DNA of 64,000 nucleotides from Pontiella sulfatireligans (GTDB taxonomy: Bacteria; Verrucomicrobiota; Kiritimatiellia; Kiritimatiellales; Pontiellaceae). The stretch is taken from the NCBI RefSeq assembly GCF_900890705.1, contig NZ_CAAHFH010000001.1, positions 1,488,001 through 1,552,000 of the forward strand, written 5' to 3'. The notes below the pieces were generated by a model. The model was given only the letters and a program-made list of their open reading frames with translations, ran no database searches and was not told the origin of the DNA. This document shows, piece after piece, positions 38,832 to 47,277 of the stretch. Each line of letters starts with the position of its first letter. The stretch's first letter is position 1. The translations under genes and the position numbers were made by a program.

Positions 38832-41723
38832 TCAGGGAGCGCTTACCCTATGCCGGAGAAATCCTACCGGCTCGTCGACGATTGCATCTCGGTGGCGGAC
38901 CGTGATGGTTTGCGTGCCGTCCGCGTTGTACGTGGTCGAAAGGATGTAGGTATTGGTCGGCGTGTCGCTGCTCCAAAGAGGATCCCATTCGGAAAGATCT
39001 TTGCAGCCGTCAACCTCGTAGAGAAGATCGGGGGCATCCAGACGGCGCCGAAAACTGATCGACAGGTAGTTCGTCGTTTCCACCTGCTCAAAAACAAGGC
39101 CCGGCAAATAGTCGCGCACGTCTCCGCCGTCAGGCACCTTGATGGCATATTCGAGGATATTGGGGACGCCGTTTGTATTCGGGTCCGCGCCGGGCTCCGC
39201 GGCATCCCCTGTATATCCGGCCTTCTCAACCCAATCGGAAAATTCATATCCATTGAGCGGCGGCTGGAGACCGAGTGTTTCATACTCGGACGCCTCACTC
39301 AGGTAGCTGTTGACGCGGTTATTTGGCTTGTCGGAATCGGATACATTATACAGATCGATGCCGGACTGGATCTGCGGCGCTTCGATTGTCGGCAGGTAAA
39401 CGGCCATCTGGGTTTTCATTGCGCTGAACTCCGGGTCGTCGGCCAGATTCATCCATTCGTTGGGGTCGATTGCGTTGTGGTAGAGTTCTTCGCTTCCATC
39501 GTGATAACGGGTGTAGCGCCAGTCGCAAGACCGCACCGTGTAATTGCCCCGCCCCCAGGTCGTCAGTGCCGGGGTCGTCTTCGTCAGGGATGGATCGTCA
39601 AGCCACGGTACGAGGCTGATTCCATCCACATAAGCGGGCGGCGTCAGTCCGGTGAGGTCCGCCAACGTTCTGTAGATATTGATCAGACCGACCGGCTCGG
39701 CAATAGTCTGGCCATTGGCCGCGTTGCCGCGCGGATCATAAATGATAAACGGCGTCCGTGTGGCCTCCTCCCAAAGAGAAAACTTACTAAAGGTTTGTTT
39801 TTCCCCAAGGTGAAAGCCGTGATCGCTCCAGAGCACCACGACGGTATTGTCGGCATACGGGCTGGCAGCCAGTGCATCGAGCACCACACCCACATTATCG
39901 TCGGTGAAGGAGATGGATGCCAAATAGCCGCGTCGCGATTTCTCCCAGGCGTCATCCTCCTTGAACGGGATGTCAGCATAGAGCTGCGCGTTGGCGCGGC
40001 CGACGAGCGGAACATCCGACAGGTCGCCGGCGAGAATCGGCGGGGCTTCGATCGGAAAGTCGAAGCGGTCGAAGTTCTCGACCGGCGCAACGAACGGCGT
40101 GTGCGGCAGAATAAAACCGACGGCAAGAAAGAAGGGTTTGTCATGAGTCTGCTGAAGAATCCCGACCGCGGAGTTCGCGCTCTTGCGGTCTTTAAAATCG
40201 GTCACTGGATTGGTGGCTGGCGTCGCACGCAGGCGGTCCGAACCGGGAGAATAATAGTACTTTGGATCATTGACCAGGTTGAGCGAATTATCTACGTAGG
40301 ATTTATACACATCCCACTGCTCTGTCGGCTTATAGTCTTTATCCGGGTTGTGCCAGACCTTGGTGTAACCGGCCGTATAGTAGCCGTTGTCGCGGAAGAA
40401 CTGAGGCATGGGCAAAAAGGCATCCAGTGTCGCGAGATCCGCCGCGTCCAGATTGACCAATGTATAAAACGGATAGAGCCCCGTTGTCGTCGGCTCGGCT
40501 CCAAACATGATGGCACTGCGACTGGGTGAGCAACCGGGCGCCGGGCAATGGGCATTGGAAAAAATGACGCCCTTTTCAGCCAGCGCATCCATATTCGGTG
40601 TTTTGGTCTGCGGATGTCCGCCCAAAAAGCCGACCCAGTCGTTCATGTCGTCGATGCAGAGCATGAGGATGTTGGGGGGCACCGCATCGGCGAATGTGAT
40701 GCTCAGATCGCCACGGATCGAACCCGCTACCGCGCTGGCATCTCCACCGACAAATGCGCCGTCGGCAAAGGAGACCATCAGGTTGCTGATGCTCTCTGCA
40801 CTGGTATGATCCGTGGCGTTGCCGGTGAAACTCAGCGTGACCTGAGTGTCGCTATCTCGGGTTAAAACGGGAGTCAGGCCCGCCGGGGTGTTGCTGACGG
40901 CCCCATGACTGGCGCTAACCACATCCGCTGTGAAGAGGTCGTCCGACAGCGTGATTGCAAGGGAGGAGGAAATGCTGCCGTCATTGGAGACGGCTTCGTT
41001 TACACCGTCAGAAGAGTAGACCAAGCTGGGCGCCAAAGAAACGCCGCCCACCGTAATCGCTGTGTTCAGCTCGAAGTCGTCGACCTGAAATTCCATCCCG
41101 ACGACGCCGTCGAACATCTTAAATCCAAAACAGTCGAGGCCTCCATAGTTGGAAGTCCGAAGCTGATTGTCGGTATCCAGCTGCCCATTAACCCAAATAT
41201 CAAAAGCGTCTACGGGCACGCTGTATTGATTGCTGTCTCCGTAGGTGATCTCGCTTGTCCCGGCGTTAAAAACGATAGCCACCTCTCCCCATGTATCCAA
41301 GCCCAGGCCGGCCGTACCCAAGCCAACTCCCCCTTTGAAATCATTCAGGCCGGCACCTGACCCGGGTACCACACGAAAATTAGCGTTTTTGGAGGTGTCC
41401 GTGGCTTGCGAGGTAAAACGCAAATCAAACGTAAACTGCCCGAACACAACCTCCCCCGAAATGTCCAACGCAAAGGAGTCCGCTCCCGTATTCACCACCT
41501 CCATGACCTTGTCACCGGCGACATCGACGATGGCAGCCGTTGCCCCCCCGCCAGAGGTCACCCAGGCAGCGCTTCCCTCATTCACCTGATCCGGGCTGCG
41601 ACCGACCAACGCCGGCCCGGCCGTTTCAAAGCCATCAAAACAAATGACCGCTGCCTGAGAGATGGATACGGCCGCCAACGCGAACATCGCGAGGATCATA
41701 CTTCTTTTCATTGGAAGACTCAT
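38832..41723 (-). CDS. Three-part secreted sulfatase with N-terminal binding domain
   Basis: The protein has 963 residues. A signal peptide is followed by a LamG-like sandwich (about 25-225) and a second beta domain (about 226-345). The S1 sulfatase domain starts at PPNILMLCIDDMNDW (349) with modified Cys398 in APGCSPSRSAI and WSDHGFHLGEKQ. After DGSEELYHNAIDPNEWMNLA comes a C-terminal 150-residue tail (GADPNTNGVPNILEYAI ... LRHRVSAP) of the kind seen on other exported proteins here. The catalytic domain closely follows the 19722 enzyme. The N-terminal additions are unusual for this subgroup. Confidence 0.9.
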   Translation of the reverse strand: MSLPMKRSMILAMFALAAVSISQAAVICFDGFETAGPALVGRSPDQVNEGSAAWVTSGGGATAAIVDVAGDKVMEVVNTGADSFALDISGEVVFGQFTFDLRFTSQATDTSKNANFRVVPGSGAGLNDFKGGVGLGTAGLGLDTWGEVAIVFNAGTSEITYGDSNQYSVPVDAFDIWVNGQLDTDNQLRTSNYGGLDCFGFKMFDGVVGMEFQVDDFELNTAITVGGVSLAPSLVYSSDGVNEAVSNDGSISSSLAITLSDDLFTADVVSASHGAVSNTPAGLTPVLTRDSDTQVTLSFTGNATDHTSAESISNLMVSFADGAFVGGDASAVAGSIRGDLSITFADAVPPNILMLCIDDMNDWVGFLGGHPQTKTPNMDALAEKGVIFSNAHCPAPGCSPSRSAIMFGAEPTTTGLYPFYTLVNLDAADLATLDAFLPMPQFFRDNGYYTAGYTKVWHNPDKDYKPTEQWDVYKSYVDNSLNLVNDPKYYYSPGSDRLRATPATNPVTDFKDRKSANSAVGILQQTHDKPFFLAVGFILPHTPFVAPVENFDRFDFPIEAPPILAGDLSDVPLVGRANAQLYADIPFKEDDAWEKSRRGYLASISFTDDNVGVVLDALAASPYADNTVVVLWSDHGFHLGEKQTFSKFSLWEEATRTPFIIYDPRGNAANGQTIAEPVGLINIYRTLADLTGLTPPAYVDGISLVPWLDDPSLTKTTPALTTWGRGNYTVRSCDWRYTRYHDGSEELYHNAIDPNEWMNLADDPEFSAMKTQMAVYLPTIEAPQIQSGIDLYNVSDSDKPNNRVNSYLSEASEYETLGLQPPLNGYEFSDWVEKAGYTGDAAEPGADPNTNGVPNILEYAIKVPDGGDVRDYLPGLVFEQVETTNYLSISFRRRLDAPDLLYEVDGCKDLSEWDPLWSSDTPTNTYILSTTYNADGTQTITVRHRDAIVDEPVGFLRHRVSAP

Positions 41724-41778
41724 ATTTATCCATCTTCTCCAGTTATAGACTGAGCACTTCCAGGCATTGGAACTCTCC

Positions 41779-43287
41779 CTACTGCTTAAATTCGCCGAAC
41801 GGGCGGCCGATCGAATTCACATACCCCGACAAATACACCTTCATCTCCTTGAGCACCTTTTGATACTCCGGATTCATCGCAATGTTTTTCGACTCCATCG
41901 GATCACGCTCCAGATCAAACAATTGATCGGGATCTGCAAAACCAAACCGCTTATACGTCTGCCCAAACGGTGACTTGATCCACAGGCGATCAAAGTTGCC
42001 CGCATCAATATTTTCTGCCAGCGTGCCGCTCAAATTTGGATTCATGCCGCGCTTGAGCATCTGATCGTTGTAGCGAATGGCGATATACTTCCAATCCTTG
42101 GTCACGACCGACTTGGAATACCCGCTTTCCGTATAGATCGCCTCCTTAAGCTCATCAACTTCCCCCAACCAAACCGGCTGAATACTCATGCCATCGAGAT
42201 GCAGTCCTTCAATCGGCTTAGCCTGGGCCACATCCATGAAAGTCGCCGCCATATCCGTCACATCGATCAGCGTATCATTCACCTGTCCCGCCTGAATGCC
42301 CCCGTCCGGCCAGCGTGCGATGAAGGGAATATTATTGCCGCATTCATACGGAGTGGCTTTCCCGGTTGCCTGCTGATCCGCGAGGTAAATGACCAATGTG
42401 TTATCGAGTTCCCCCATCGCTTCCAGCTTATCGAGAATCACACCGATCCCCTCATCCATCCACATCATCATCTCCGCCACGACCCCTTTGTTTTTAGGAA
42501 TGGCGGAACGGGGCCCCATAACTCCAACAGCCTTATCCGTAAACCCTTCAGGAGTCACCGTTAAATCGCCACTTTCGATCGGCTCGATCGGCCCATGCGT
42601 TGGCGTGAAGGCCGTCCAAAGAAAAAAAGGCTTGTTGTCCGGTGCCTGCTCGAGAAAATCGATTGCACCTTTCACCGTGTATTCCACATTGTGATGCTCC
42701 AGAGCTTCGGGATACTGATCCACCACATTCCCGGCGGTAATGCATTCCGCATAATCAAAGCCGTAGCCATGGATCAGGTCGCGCTGAATCTCGACCGATT
42801 CCTGAATCATCGCCTGGATCGCCGGGTCGTTTGGATCGGCATCATTCGGAATAACGTGCAGCGGGAGCAGTTCATGAAAATCGTTATGCCACTTCCCGGC
42901 CGCACCGGTATAGTATCCCGCCTTCTGCAGCGCCTGCATAATCGTGCGGTCGGTTTCGCAGAAGAACGCGCCGTTGCGGATCGGCGGCTGAAAATCATAT
43001 TCCTTGAATAGCTTGTTGCGACAGCGACTCGGGTAAGAACCCGTAAGGCAGCTGTAGCGCGTCGGCACGCACAGCGACGACGTGGTGTAGGCACGCGTGT
43101 GGCGAACTCCCTCTTTCGCCAGACGGTCAATATGAGGCGTAGCATATTTTGCTCCGTACGCACCAATACTGCTCATATTTTGATCATCACCAATTAACAC
43201 CACAATATTCGGGCGCTCTGCCGCCATCGTTATCCCTGCCAGCATCGTGCCGGCAAACAGCATTGCCGCCTTCTTTCCTACAATCAT
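41779..43287 (-). CDS. Secreted sulfatase with CVPTR signature (family S1)
   Basis: The ATG at 43287 follows GGAGGAATAGGT and gives 502 residues with a signal peptide. The signature SSLCVPTRYSCLTGSYPSRC places the modified Cys at 73 and has Thr in place of the usual Ser before Arg, a variant seen in several S1 subfamilies. LIGDDQNMSSIGAYG supplies metal ligands. A later WSDHG-type motif is not obvious; LADQQATGKATPYECGNN stands where it is expected, so the active site may differ in detail. It is the most upstream gene of the minus-strand sulfatase run. Confidence 0.85.
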   Translation of the reverse strand: MIVGKKAAMLFAGTMLAGITMAAERPNIVVLIGDDQNMSSIGAYGAKYATPHIDRLAKEGVRHTRAYTTSSLCVPTRYSCLTGSYPSRCRNKLFKEYDFQPPIRNGAFFCETDRTIMQALQKAGYYTGAAGKWHNDFHELLPLHVIPNDADPNDPAIQAMIQESVEIQRDLIHGYGFDYAECITAGNVVDQYPEALEHHNVEYTVKGAIDFLEQAPDNKPFFLWTAFTPTHGPIEPIESGDLTVTPEGFTDKAVGVMGPRSAIPKNKGVVAEMMMWMDEGIGVILDKLEAMGELDNTLVIYLADQQATGKATPYECGNNIPFIARWPDGGIQAGQVNDTLIDVTDMAATFMDVAQAKPIEGLHLDGMSIQPVWLGEVDELKEAIYTESGYSKSVVTKDWKYIAIRYNDQMLKRGMNPNLSGTLAENIDAGNFDRLWIKSPFGQTYKRFGFADPDQLFDLERDPMESKNIAMNPEYQKVLKEMKVYLSGYVNSIGRPFGEFKQ

Positions 43288-43417
43288 ACCTATTCCTCCA
43301 ATCAAAAAATGCCTTCCCGCACTAGATGCGACCTAATACATCAAACCCAACCCGAACCGTCAATATATATAGCCACTTTTTACAAATCATTTGGTGAGCA
43401 TTTAAAAAACGCGCATT

Positions 43418-43762
43418 ATGCTTTATGGCATCGCGGATGGCACTGGAGTGCGCATGCCCGGCACGCCCGCGAATCTGAAGGCATGGCCCGCACGGGATGT
43501 TGACGAACGCAAGAATGCCCGTACGAACTATTGCCCGGACTTCTCATACATCCCCTTCGACAACAACCTCGCCGAACGCGACCTGCGCATGAACAAGGTG
43601 AAGCAAAAGATCTCCGGTTGCTTCCGCGACACAGGACATTTCGAAGACTTCTGCCGGATCCGCAGCTACATCTGCACGGCGCGCAAGAATACGACCGGTG
43701 CTTTCGAGGCGCTTTCCGGCTTATTCCAAAGCCACCCGGCTATGTCGGCAGCACCTGAGTAG
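43418..43762 (+). pseudogene. IS66-type transposase C-terminal fragment
   Basis: The translation contains PFDNNLAERDLRMNKVKQK, ISGCFRDTGHFEDFCRIRSY and NTTGAFEALSGLF, the conserved C-terminal end of IS66-family transposases. Only about 80-110 of the usual 450-500 residues remain, and no terminal repeats were seen. It marks the left edge of the mobile-element debris. Confidence 0.85.
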
Positions 43763-43763
43763 T

Positions 43764-44039
43764 TACCTATCTTTTAAGGATAAGCGGACGGAACAAATCT
43801 GGGAAGGGCGGGCTTCCCGCATGGATTCCGCCTTGCAACCGAAGGCGCAGTTGAAACTGCGCTACATCGAAGTGGCGATTGATGTGAACGATTTGCGTTC
43901 CGCGCCAGGCAATCGGCTGGAGAAATTGACCGGCAACCGAAAGGGAACCTATTCCATCCGGGTCAACCAACAATACCGAATCTGTTTTCGTTGGACTTCG
44001 CATGGAGCCAAGGAGGTTGAATTTACAAACTACCATTAA
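43764..44039 (+). pseudogene. higB: HigB-like (RelE superfamily) toxin lacking its own start
   Basis: The sequence SFKDKRTEQIWEGRASRM ... DLRSAPGNRLEKLTGNRKG ... YSIRVNQQYRICFRW ... VEFTNYH is a nearly full HigB toxin, an mRNA interferase acting at the ribosome. The usual opening Met-Ile-Lys is missing: the frame runs back into the IS66 fragment with no ATG, GTG or TTG at the expected place. It may be silent, or start at the internal Met in ASRMDSAL or far upstream within IS66 sequence. The antitoxin gene follows 49 bp downstream. Confidence 0.7.
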
Positions 44040-44088
44040 TCAGAATTAAATAATTACCAGATGCCACACAATTACTAGGAGAATGCCC

Positions 44089-44370
44089 ATGAGCATCAAT
44101 GTACATCCCGGCGAAGCACTACAGGAGTTTTTGGAGGACTACGGTCTTAGCCAGAGCAAGCTAGCGCAGGAACTTCGTGTTCCCGTGCGCCGAATCAATA
44201 CCATCGTTCGCGGCGAACGCGGAATTACCGCCGGCACAGCGGTACGCCTTGCCCGTTTCTTCAACAACCGCCCCATCTTCTGGCTTGGACTGCAGGAACT
44301 TTTCGACATCAACGAAACCCAGCAAAAGCTGGCGGATGAACTAAGCAAGATTCATCCCATCGCGGTTTGA
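44089..44370 (+). CDS. higA: HigA-like antitoxin (XRE helix-turn-helix)
   Basis: The protein has 93 residues. INVHPGEALQEFLEDYGLSQ opens a helix-turn-helix with SKLAQELRVPVRRINTIV and the typical HigA end FFNNRPIFWLGLQ. AGGAG lies eight bases before the ATG at 44089, which is preferred over the ATG at 44083. It should bind the toxin and repress the pair. The toxin gene upstream appears to have lost its start, so the antitoxin may survive alone. Confidence 0.9.
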   Translation: MSINVHPGEALQEFLEDYGLSQSKLAQELRVPVRRINTIVRGERGITAGTAVRLARFFNNRPIFWLGLQELFDINETQQKLADELSKIHPIAV

Positions 44371-44427
44371 GGCAATGTAGACGCGAACTTCCAGCCACGT
44401 TGCAGTTGAGAGGAAGGAGGTTGCACA

Positions 44428-44469
44428 ATGGAAAACACGAATGCATCACCCAATTGGTTCCATTTATAG
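44428..44469 (+). pseudogene. Truncated gene start: strong ribosome binding site and 13 codons
   Basis: GGAAGGAGG lies seven bases before an ATG at 44428 that opens only MENTNASPNWFHL before a TAG. The site is the strongest in the neighbourhood, so this looks like the front end of a lost gene rather than a real peptide. Confidence 0.35.
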
Positions 44470-44517
44470 CTATCAGCCGATTCAATAGACCACTGCATCA
44501 AGCAGGATGCCGGAATT

Positions 44518-45010
44518 TCATTCCGACAGCTTCACCCAATCCGTACCCGCCTCGTAGTATTTGCAGGGGTCTGCGAACGCTTCGGCATCAAATCCAATCA
44601 GTAGTTTGGAGAGCTGAAGCTTTTTTTTAATGTGCCGCATGAGCTTTGCGGTCAGGTCATTGCGATGCAACGGGAGCGGCACCGCCAGCTTCCAGAGCAG
44701 ACGGGCCCCTCCGAAGCTGTTCGGCATATAAACCGAGGTTTAAAGGCGGTACAGCGGTCCAGAACGGTATCGCGCATGTGCCGATCGATACTGCCGTCAT
44801 AATCCGCCACGATCCAATGTATTTTTGTGGCCGGATTATCCTTGGAATAAATTCTGCCCAGAGAAAACGACCCCTCAAAGCCTGAGAAAAAAAAACATGA
44901 TCCAGATCCAGTTGATACCAACACGTCTCCGGCGGCGCGTCAGACCGGATTTCCCATGGTTGACATTTAAACACACGGTCTGATGACAGATTCGATATAG
45001 CAAGTAACAT
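44518..45010 (-). pseudogene. Primase-like gene broken by two frameshifts
   Basis: Three frames in succession give one coherent protein of about 160 residues. The ATG at 45010 (GGAG seven bases upstream) reads to ETCWYQLDLDH. A shift in the T run near 44890 leads to FSLGRIYSKDNPATKIHWIV and ADYDGS. A second shift near 44725 leads to PNSFGGARLLWKL, KLQLSKLLIGFD and KYYEAGTDW, with a TGA at 44518. The ADYDG motif and the following glycine-rich GGARLLW resemble archaeo-eukaryotic-type primases of plasmids and phages; this is a tentative likeness. Sequencing error could account for the T-run shift. Confidence 0.5.
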
Positions 45011-45390
45011 AGTTTATCTCCATTAGGTTTTTTTGACACATGACACTCTCCTACGTATAGAAGGTTTTTCAATCGGAAGATGAACGCCGGCGCACGGGGA
45101 TGGAATTCATTGCAAAACCCTTTGCACCGATCCGAAACCGAAAAAGAATTTAACGCGACAAGACGCAACACGGCGGAATGGTGTGGGCGGCAAAGCGTCA
45201 ACCGAAAAAAACGAATAATGGGGAAGCAGGAAATCGTCCGATGCAGGGGTATTTGAAAGGCAGGGGGGATTCCCACTATCGAAAGGATGATATTGGATTG
45301 CTTAAGCTTTCGTCTACTACGGATCGGAAGAGCGCAAGAAAACAATGAATCCGGCATATATAACATAGGTTGCAGTAAATAATGGCCTTT

Positions 45391-45413
45391 ATCACCGCAT
45401 GATATGCGGTGAT
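45391..45413. promoter_or_regulatory. Perfect inverted repeat upstream of the Fic/integrase gene
   Basis: ATCACCGCAT and ATGCGGTGAT (10-base arms) flank GAT. It lies 58 bases before the ATG at 45471. Partial copies (TGCGGTAAAT, CCCCGC, GCGGTGATTA) follow up to the start codon. It is a candidate operator. Confidence 0.45.
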
Positions 45414-45470
45414 TAAAACTTGCCTTTGCGGTAAATAACACCATTAATCCCCGCAACTGGAGCGGTGATT

Positions 45471-46076
45471 ATGAAATACATCCATCAACTCGAAGATTGG
45501 CCTAAAATCAAATGGGACTCAGACCGGCTGGCCCCCCTGCTCGCAGATGTACGGCATCGGCAAGGGCGGTTGCTCGGACAAATGGAATCCCATGGTTTCC
45601 AATTGAGAGGCGAGGCCAACCTGCTGACCATTACGGCGGATATCGTCAAGTCGAGCGCCATTGAAGGCGAACAACTCGATTCGGAGCAGGTACGTTCATC
45701 CATTGCCCGCCATCTTGGAATGGACATAGGCGGAACGCCCCATGTCGCGCGCCACATAGACGGCATTGTTGAAATGATGATCGATGCCACTAAGAACTAT
45801 TCCATGCCCCTAATGCAGGGCATGCCGTTGGAGTTGGTGCAGACTGTCACCGGCCACGCCACCGCTGAAATTGTCATGGAGCACTATTTCAAACCCCAGC
45901 GCGAACAGTTGAAGACCGCCCTGCAAAAGTGCCTGCCGTCCATGCTCACAAGCGAGTCAAAATCATTCGCCCCGGCCAGTGAACGAGCCGCCGAAGCGCT
46001 GCACGGGATCAATGCAAAGAACTGGCGCAAGGTGGCCGATGAAGCATTGAAGATTTTGGAAGAGAACCCGCACTAA
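45471..46076 (+). CDS. Chimera: Fic-protein N-terminal domain joined to tyrosine integrase tail
   Basis: The protein has 201 residues from the ATG at 45471 (GGAG eight bases upstream). Residues 1-105 match the N-terminal DUF4172-type part of Fic proteins (IHQLEDWPKIKWDSDRL, SSAIEGEQLDSEQVRSSI). The Fic catalytic HPFxxGN segment is absent. From about residue 110 the sequence switches to the end of a tyrosine recombinase (PLELVQTVTGHATAEIV, then MEHYF with the Tyr position). The join is in frame near 45790. Neither half can be catalytically complete, so this is a deletion fusion of two mobile-island genes. Confidence 0.75.
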   Translation: MKYIHQLEDWPKIKWDSDRLAPLLADVRHRQGRLLGQMESHGFQLRGEANLLTITADIVKSSAIEGEQLDSEQVRSSIARHLGMDIGGTPHVARHIDGIVEMMIDATKNYSMPLMQGMPLELVQTVTGHATAEIVMEHYFKPQREQLKTALQKCLPSMLTSESKSFAPASERAAEALHGINAKNWRKVADEALKILEENPH

Positions 46077-46243
46077 GCCGAAAGTGCCTCTCTGAATGTG
46101 CTCACTCGTTAAAAAAAAATCGAGAGTGCTTTTTCGTGTTTTTCGAAAACCAGACCATTGAAGATATTGGCTTTCTGATTTCAAACTTACGCAAACTACA
46201 ACACCATTTCTCTCCCGTGCTCTCAGGATATCACCTCCTAAGG

Positions 46244-46277
46244 TTGACAAACTTTGTGCTTGTCATGTTAGAACATG
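46244..46277 (+). promoter_or_regulatory. Promoter with two overlapping inverted repeats
   Basis: TTGACA at 46244-46249 resembles a -35 box. TGACAA pairs with TTGTCA (46260-46265), and CATGTT pairs with AACATG (46264-46277). The cluster is 31 bases before the excisionase-like start and looks like an autoregulated promoter. Confidence 0.4.
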
Positions 46278-46307
46278 CACCGTCTTCAACCCACAGGAGC
46301 ACACGAC

Positions 46308-46547
46308 ATGCAAACAACTGAAATCCCCACCGCGATCACCACAGCAGCAACGGCCATGCTTCAGCCATACGCCCCCGGACTTACATCGGCGGGACTTGTG
46401 GCTGCAATTACATACAGGCCAGATGAAGAAAAAATCGAACGACTTTTAACCCGCAAGGATACAGCCTCCCGTCTTTCAATCAGCGTCGTAACCTTGGATC
46501 GGATGATTAGGCGGGCGGGTGCTGCGGGGGATGAGCGTTATACGTGA
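46308..46547 (+). CDS. Excisionase-like helix-turn-helix protein, probably truncated
   Basis: The protein has 79 residues with AGGAG before the ATG at 46308. The C-terminal part, LTRKDTASRLSISVVTLDRM, is a MerR/excisionase-type helix-turn-helix, but the wing that normally follows (with conserved R-I-P residues) is replaced by GAAGDERYT and a stop. It probably was a regulator or recombination directionality factor of the island and is now cut short. Confidence 0.5.
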   Translation: MQTTEIPTAITTAATAMLQPYAPGLTSAGLVAAITYRPDEEKIERLLTRKDTASRLSISVVTLDRMIRRAGAAGDERYT

Positions 46548-46576
46548 GTGGTGGATTTTTTGTCTTTACTCAGAAG

Positions 46577-46878
46577 GGCTTTACTAAATCCACGAACCAC
46601 TCTGTTGTAAGAATTATTATTAGAATCACCCACACCAATGAATAGAATATCCCGGCATCCACCATTTTGTTTTTTAGCGTTGCCCGGATGGTGTGGCTCT
46701 GCCCGACGCCAAATTGGAACGGCACGCCGCGCTTGAGGTTGAAAATGAGCCGGGCGAGCTCCTTCCGCGCATCCTCGTTGAAGCGATACGTTGGGTTGGC
46801 TTGCTTTAGGTAGCTCTCAACATCTTGAAGCTCCTTAAGCGGTTGAATGTTTGAAAAAACGGTAGCGATCCAAAAACC
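46577..46878 (-). pseudogene. Fragment of an unknown membrane-anchored protein
   Basis: After a TAA, about 100 sense codons read IQPLKELQDVESYLKQANP, FNEDARKELARLIFNLKRG, GVGQSHTIRATLKNKMVDA and a hydrophobic segment FYSLVWVILIIILT, ending at TGA. There is no start codon at the front. The codon use and charge pattern are protein-like, so this is the C-terminal remnant of a gene I do not recognise. Confidence 0.5.
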
Positions 46879-47114
46879 TTACTCCCGACAGAATAGTCCC
46901 CCCGTGTAGAGTCCTGACGCGCGCGCGCGATGTACTTAACCCTCAAGGCCTGATTAGAACTTAATCAACCTTGCCCTCCGAAAGCCTGCGGTTTAGATTC
47001 TACGGACACCAAGGGGGCATACATGATCTAACGCAAGCCGTCCCCGTAGAAATCGAATATGTCTCAAGCAAGCCGAAGATCAGCAGAATCAAAGGAGAGG
47101 GCAGTCAATGTATT

Positions 47115-47237
47115 ATGAAATGGCTTTGGCGCTCATCTCTATCTGTGATTATCCTCGCTGCTTTTCTTTCACTGGGCATCATTGAAATCAAAGGTAGGTT
47201 TATCAAGTTGAAGAGATCCCGCAAAGTCAATATTTAA
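47115..47237 (+). CDS. Possible small membrane peptide
   Basis: Forty codons from the ATG at 47115 read a single hydrophobic helix (SLSVIILAAFLSLGIIEI) with a basic tail. AAGGAGAGG lies about 13 bases upstream, too far to be convincing. It may be chance. Confidence 0.25.
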   Translation: MKWLWRSSLSVIILAAFLSLGIIEIKGRFIKLKRSRKVNI

Positions 47238-47277
47238 GGCTCTACGGATCCCGCCGTTATGGCTAACAAGCAGAAAA

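Noticed and set aside
38850..40529. Plus-strand open frame of 559 codons opposite a sulfatase
   Set aside because: Antisense shadow caused by GC-rich codon use in the sulfatase gene.
44875..45456. Minus-strand open frame of 193 codons
   Set aside because: Low protein character, and it overlaps the better-supported primase-like remnant in another frame.
46918..46930. GC alternating run (also near 50567) as a functional Z-DNA site
   Set aside because: Too short and without context; simple low-complexity sequence is enough to explain it.
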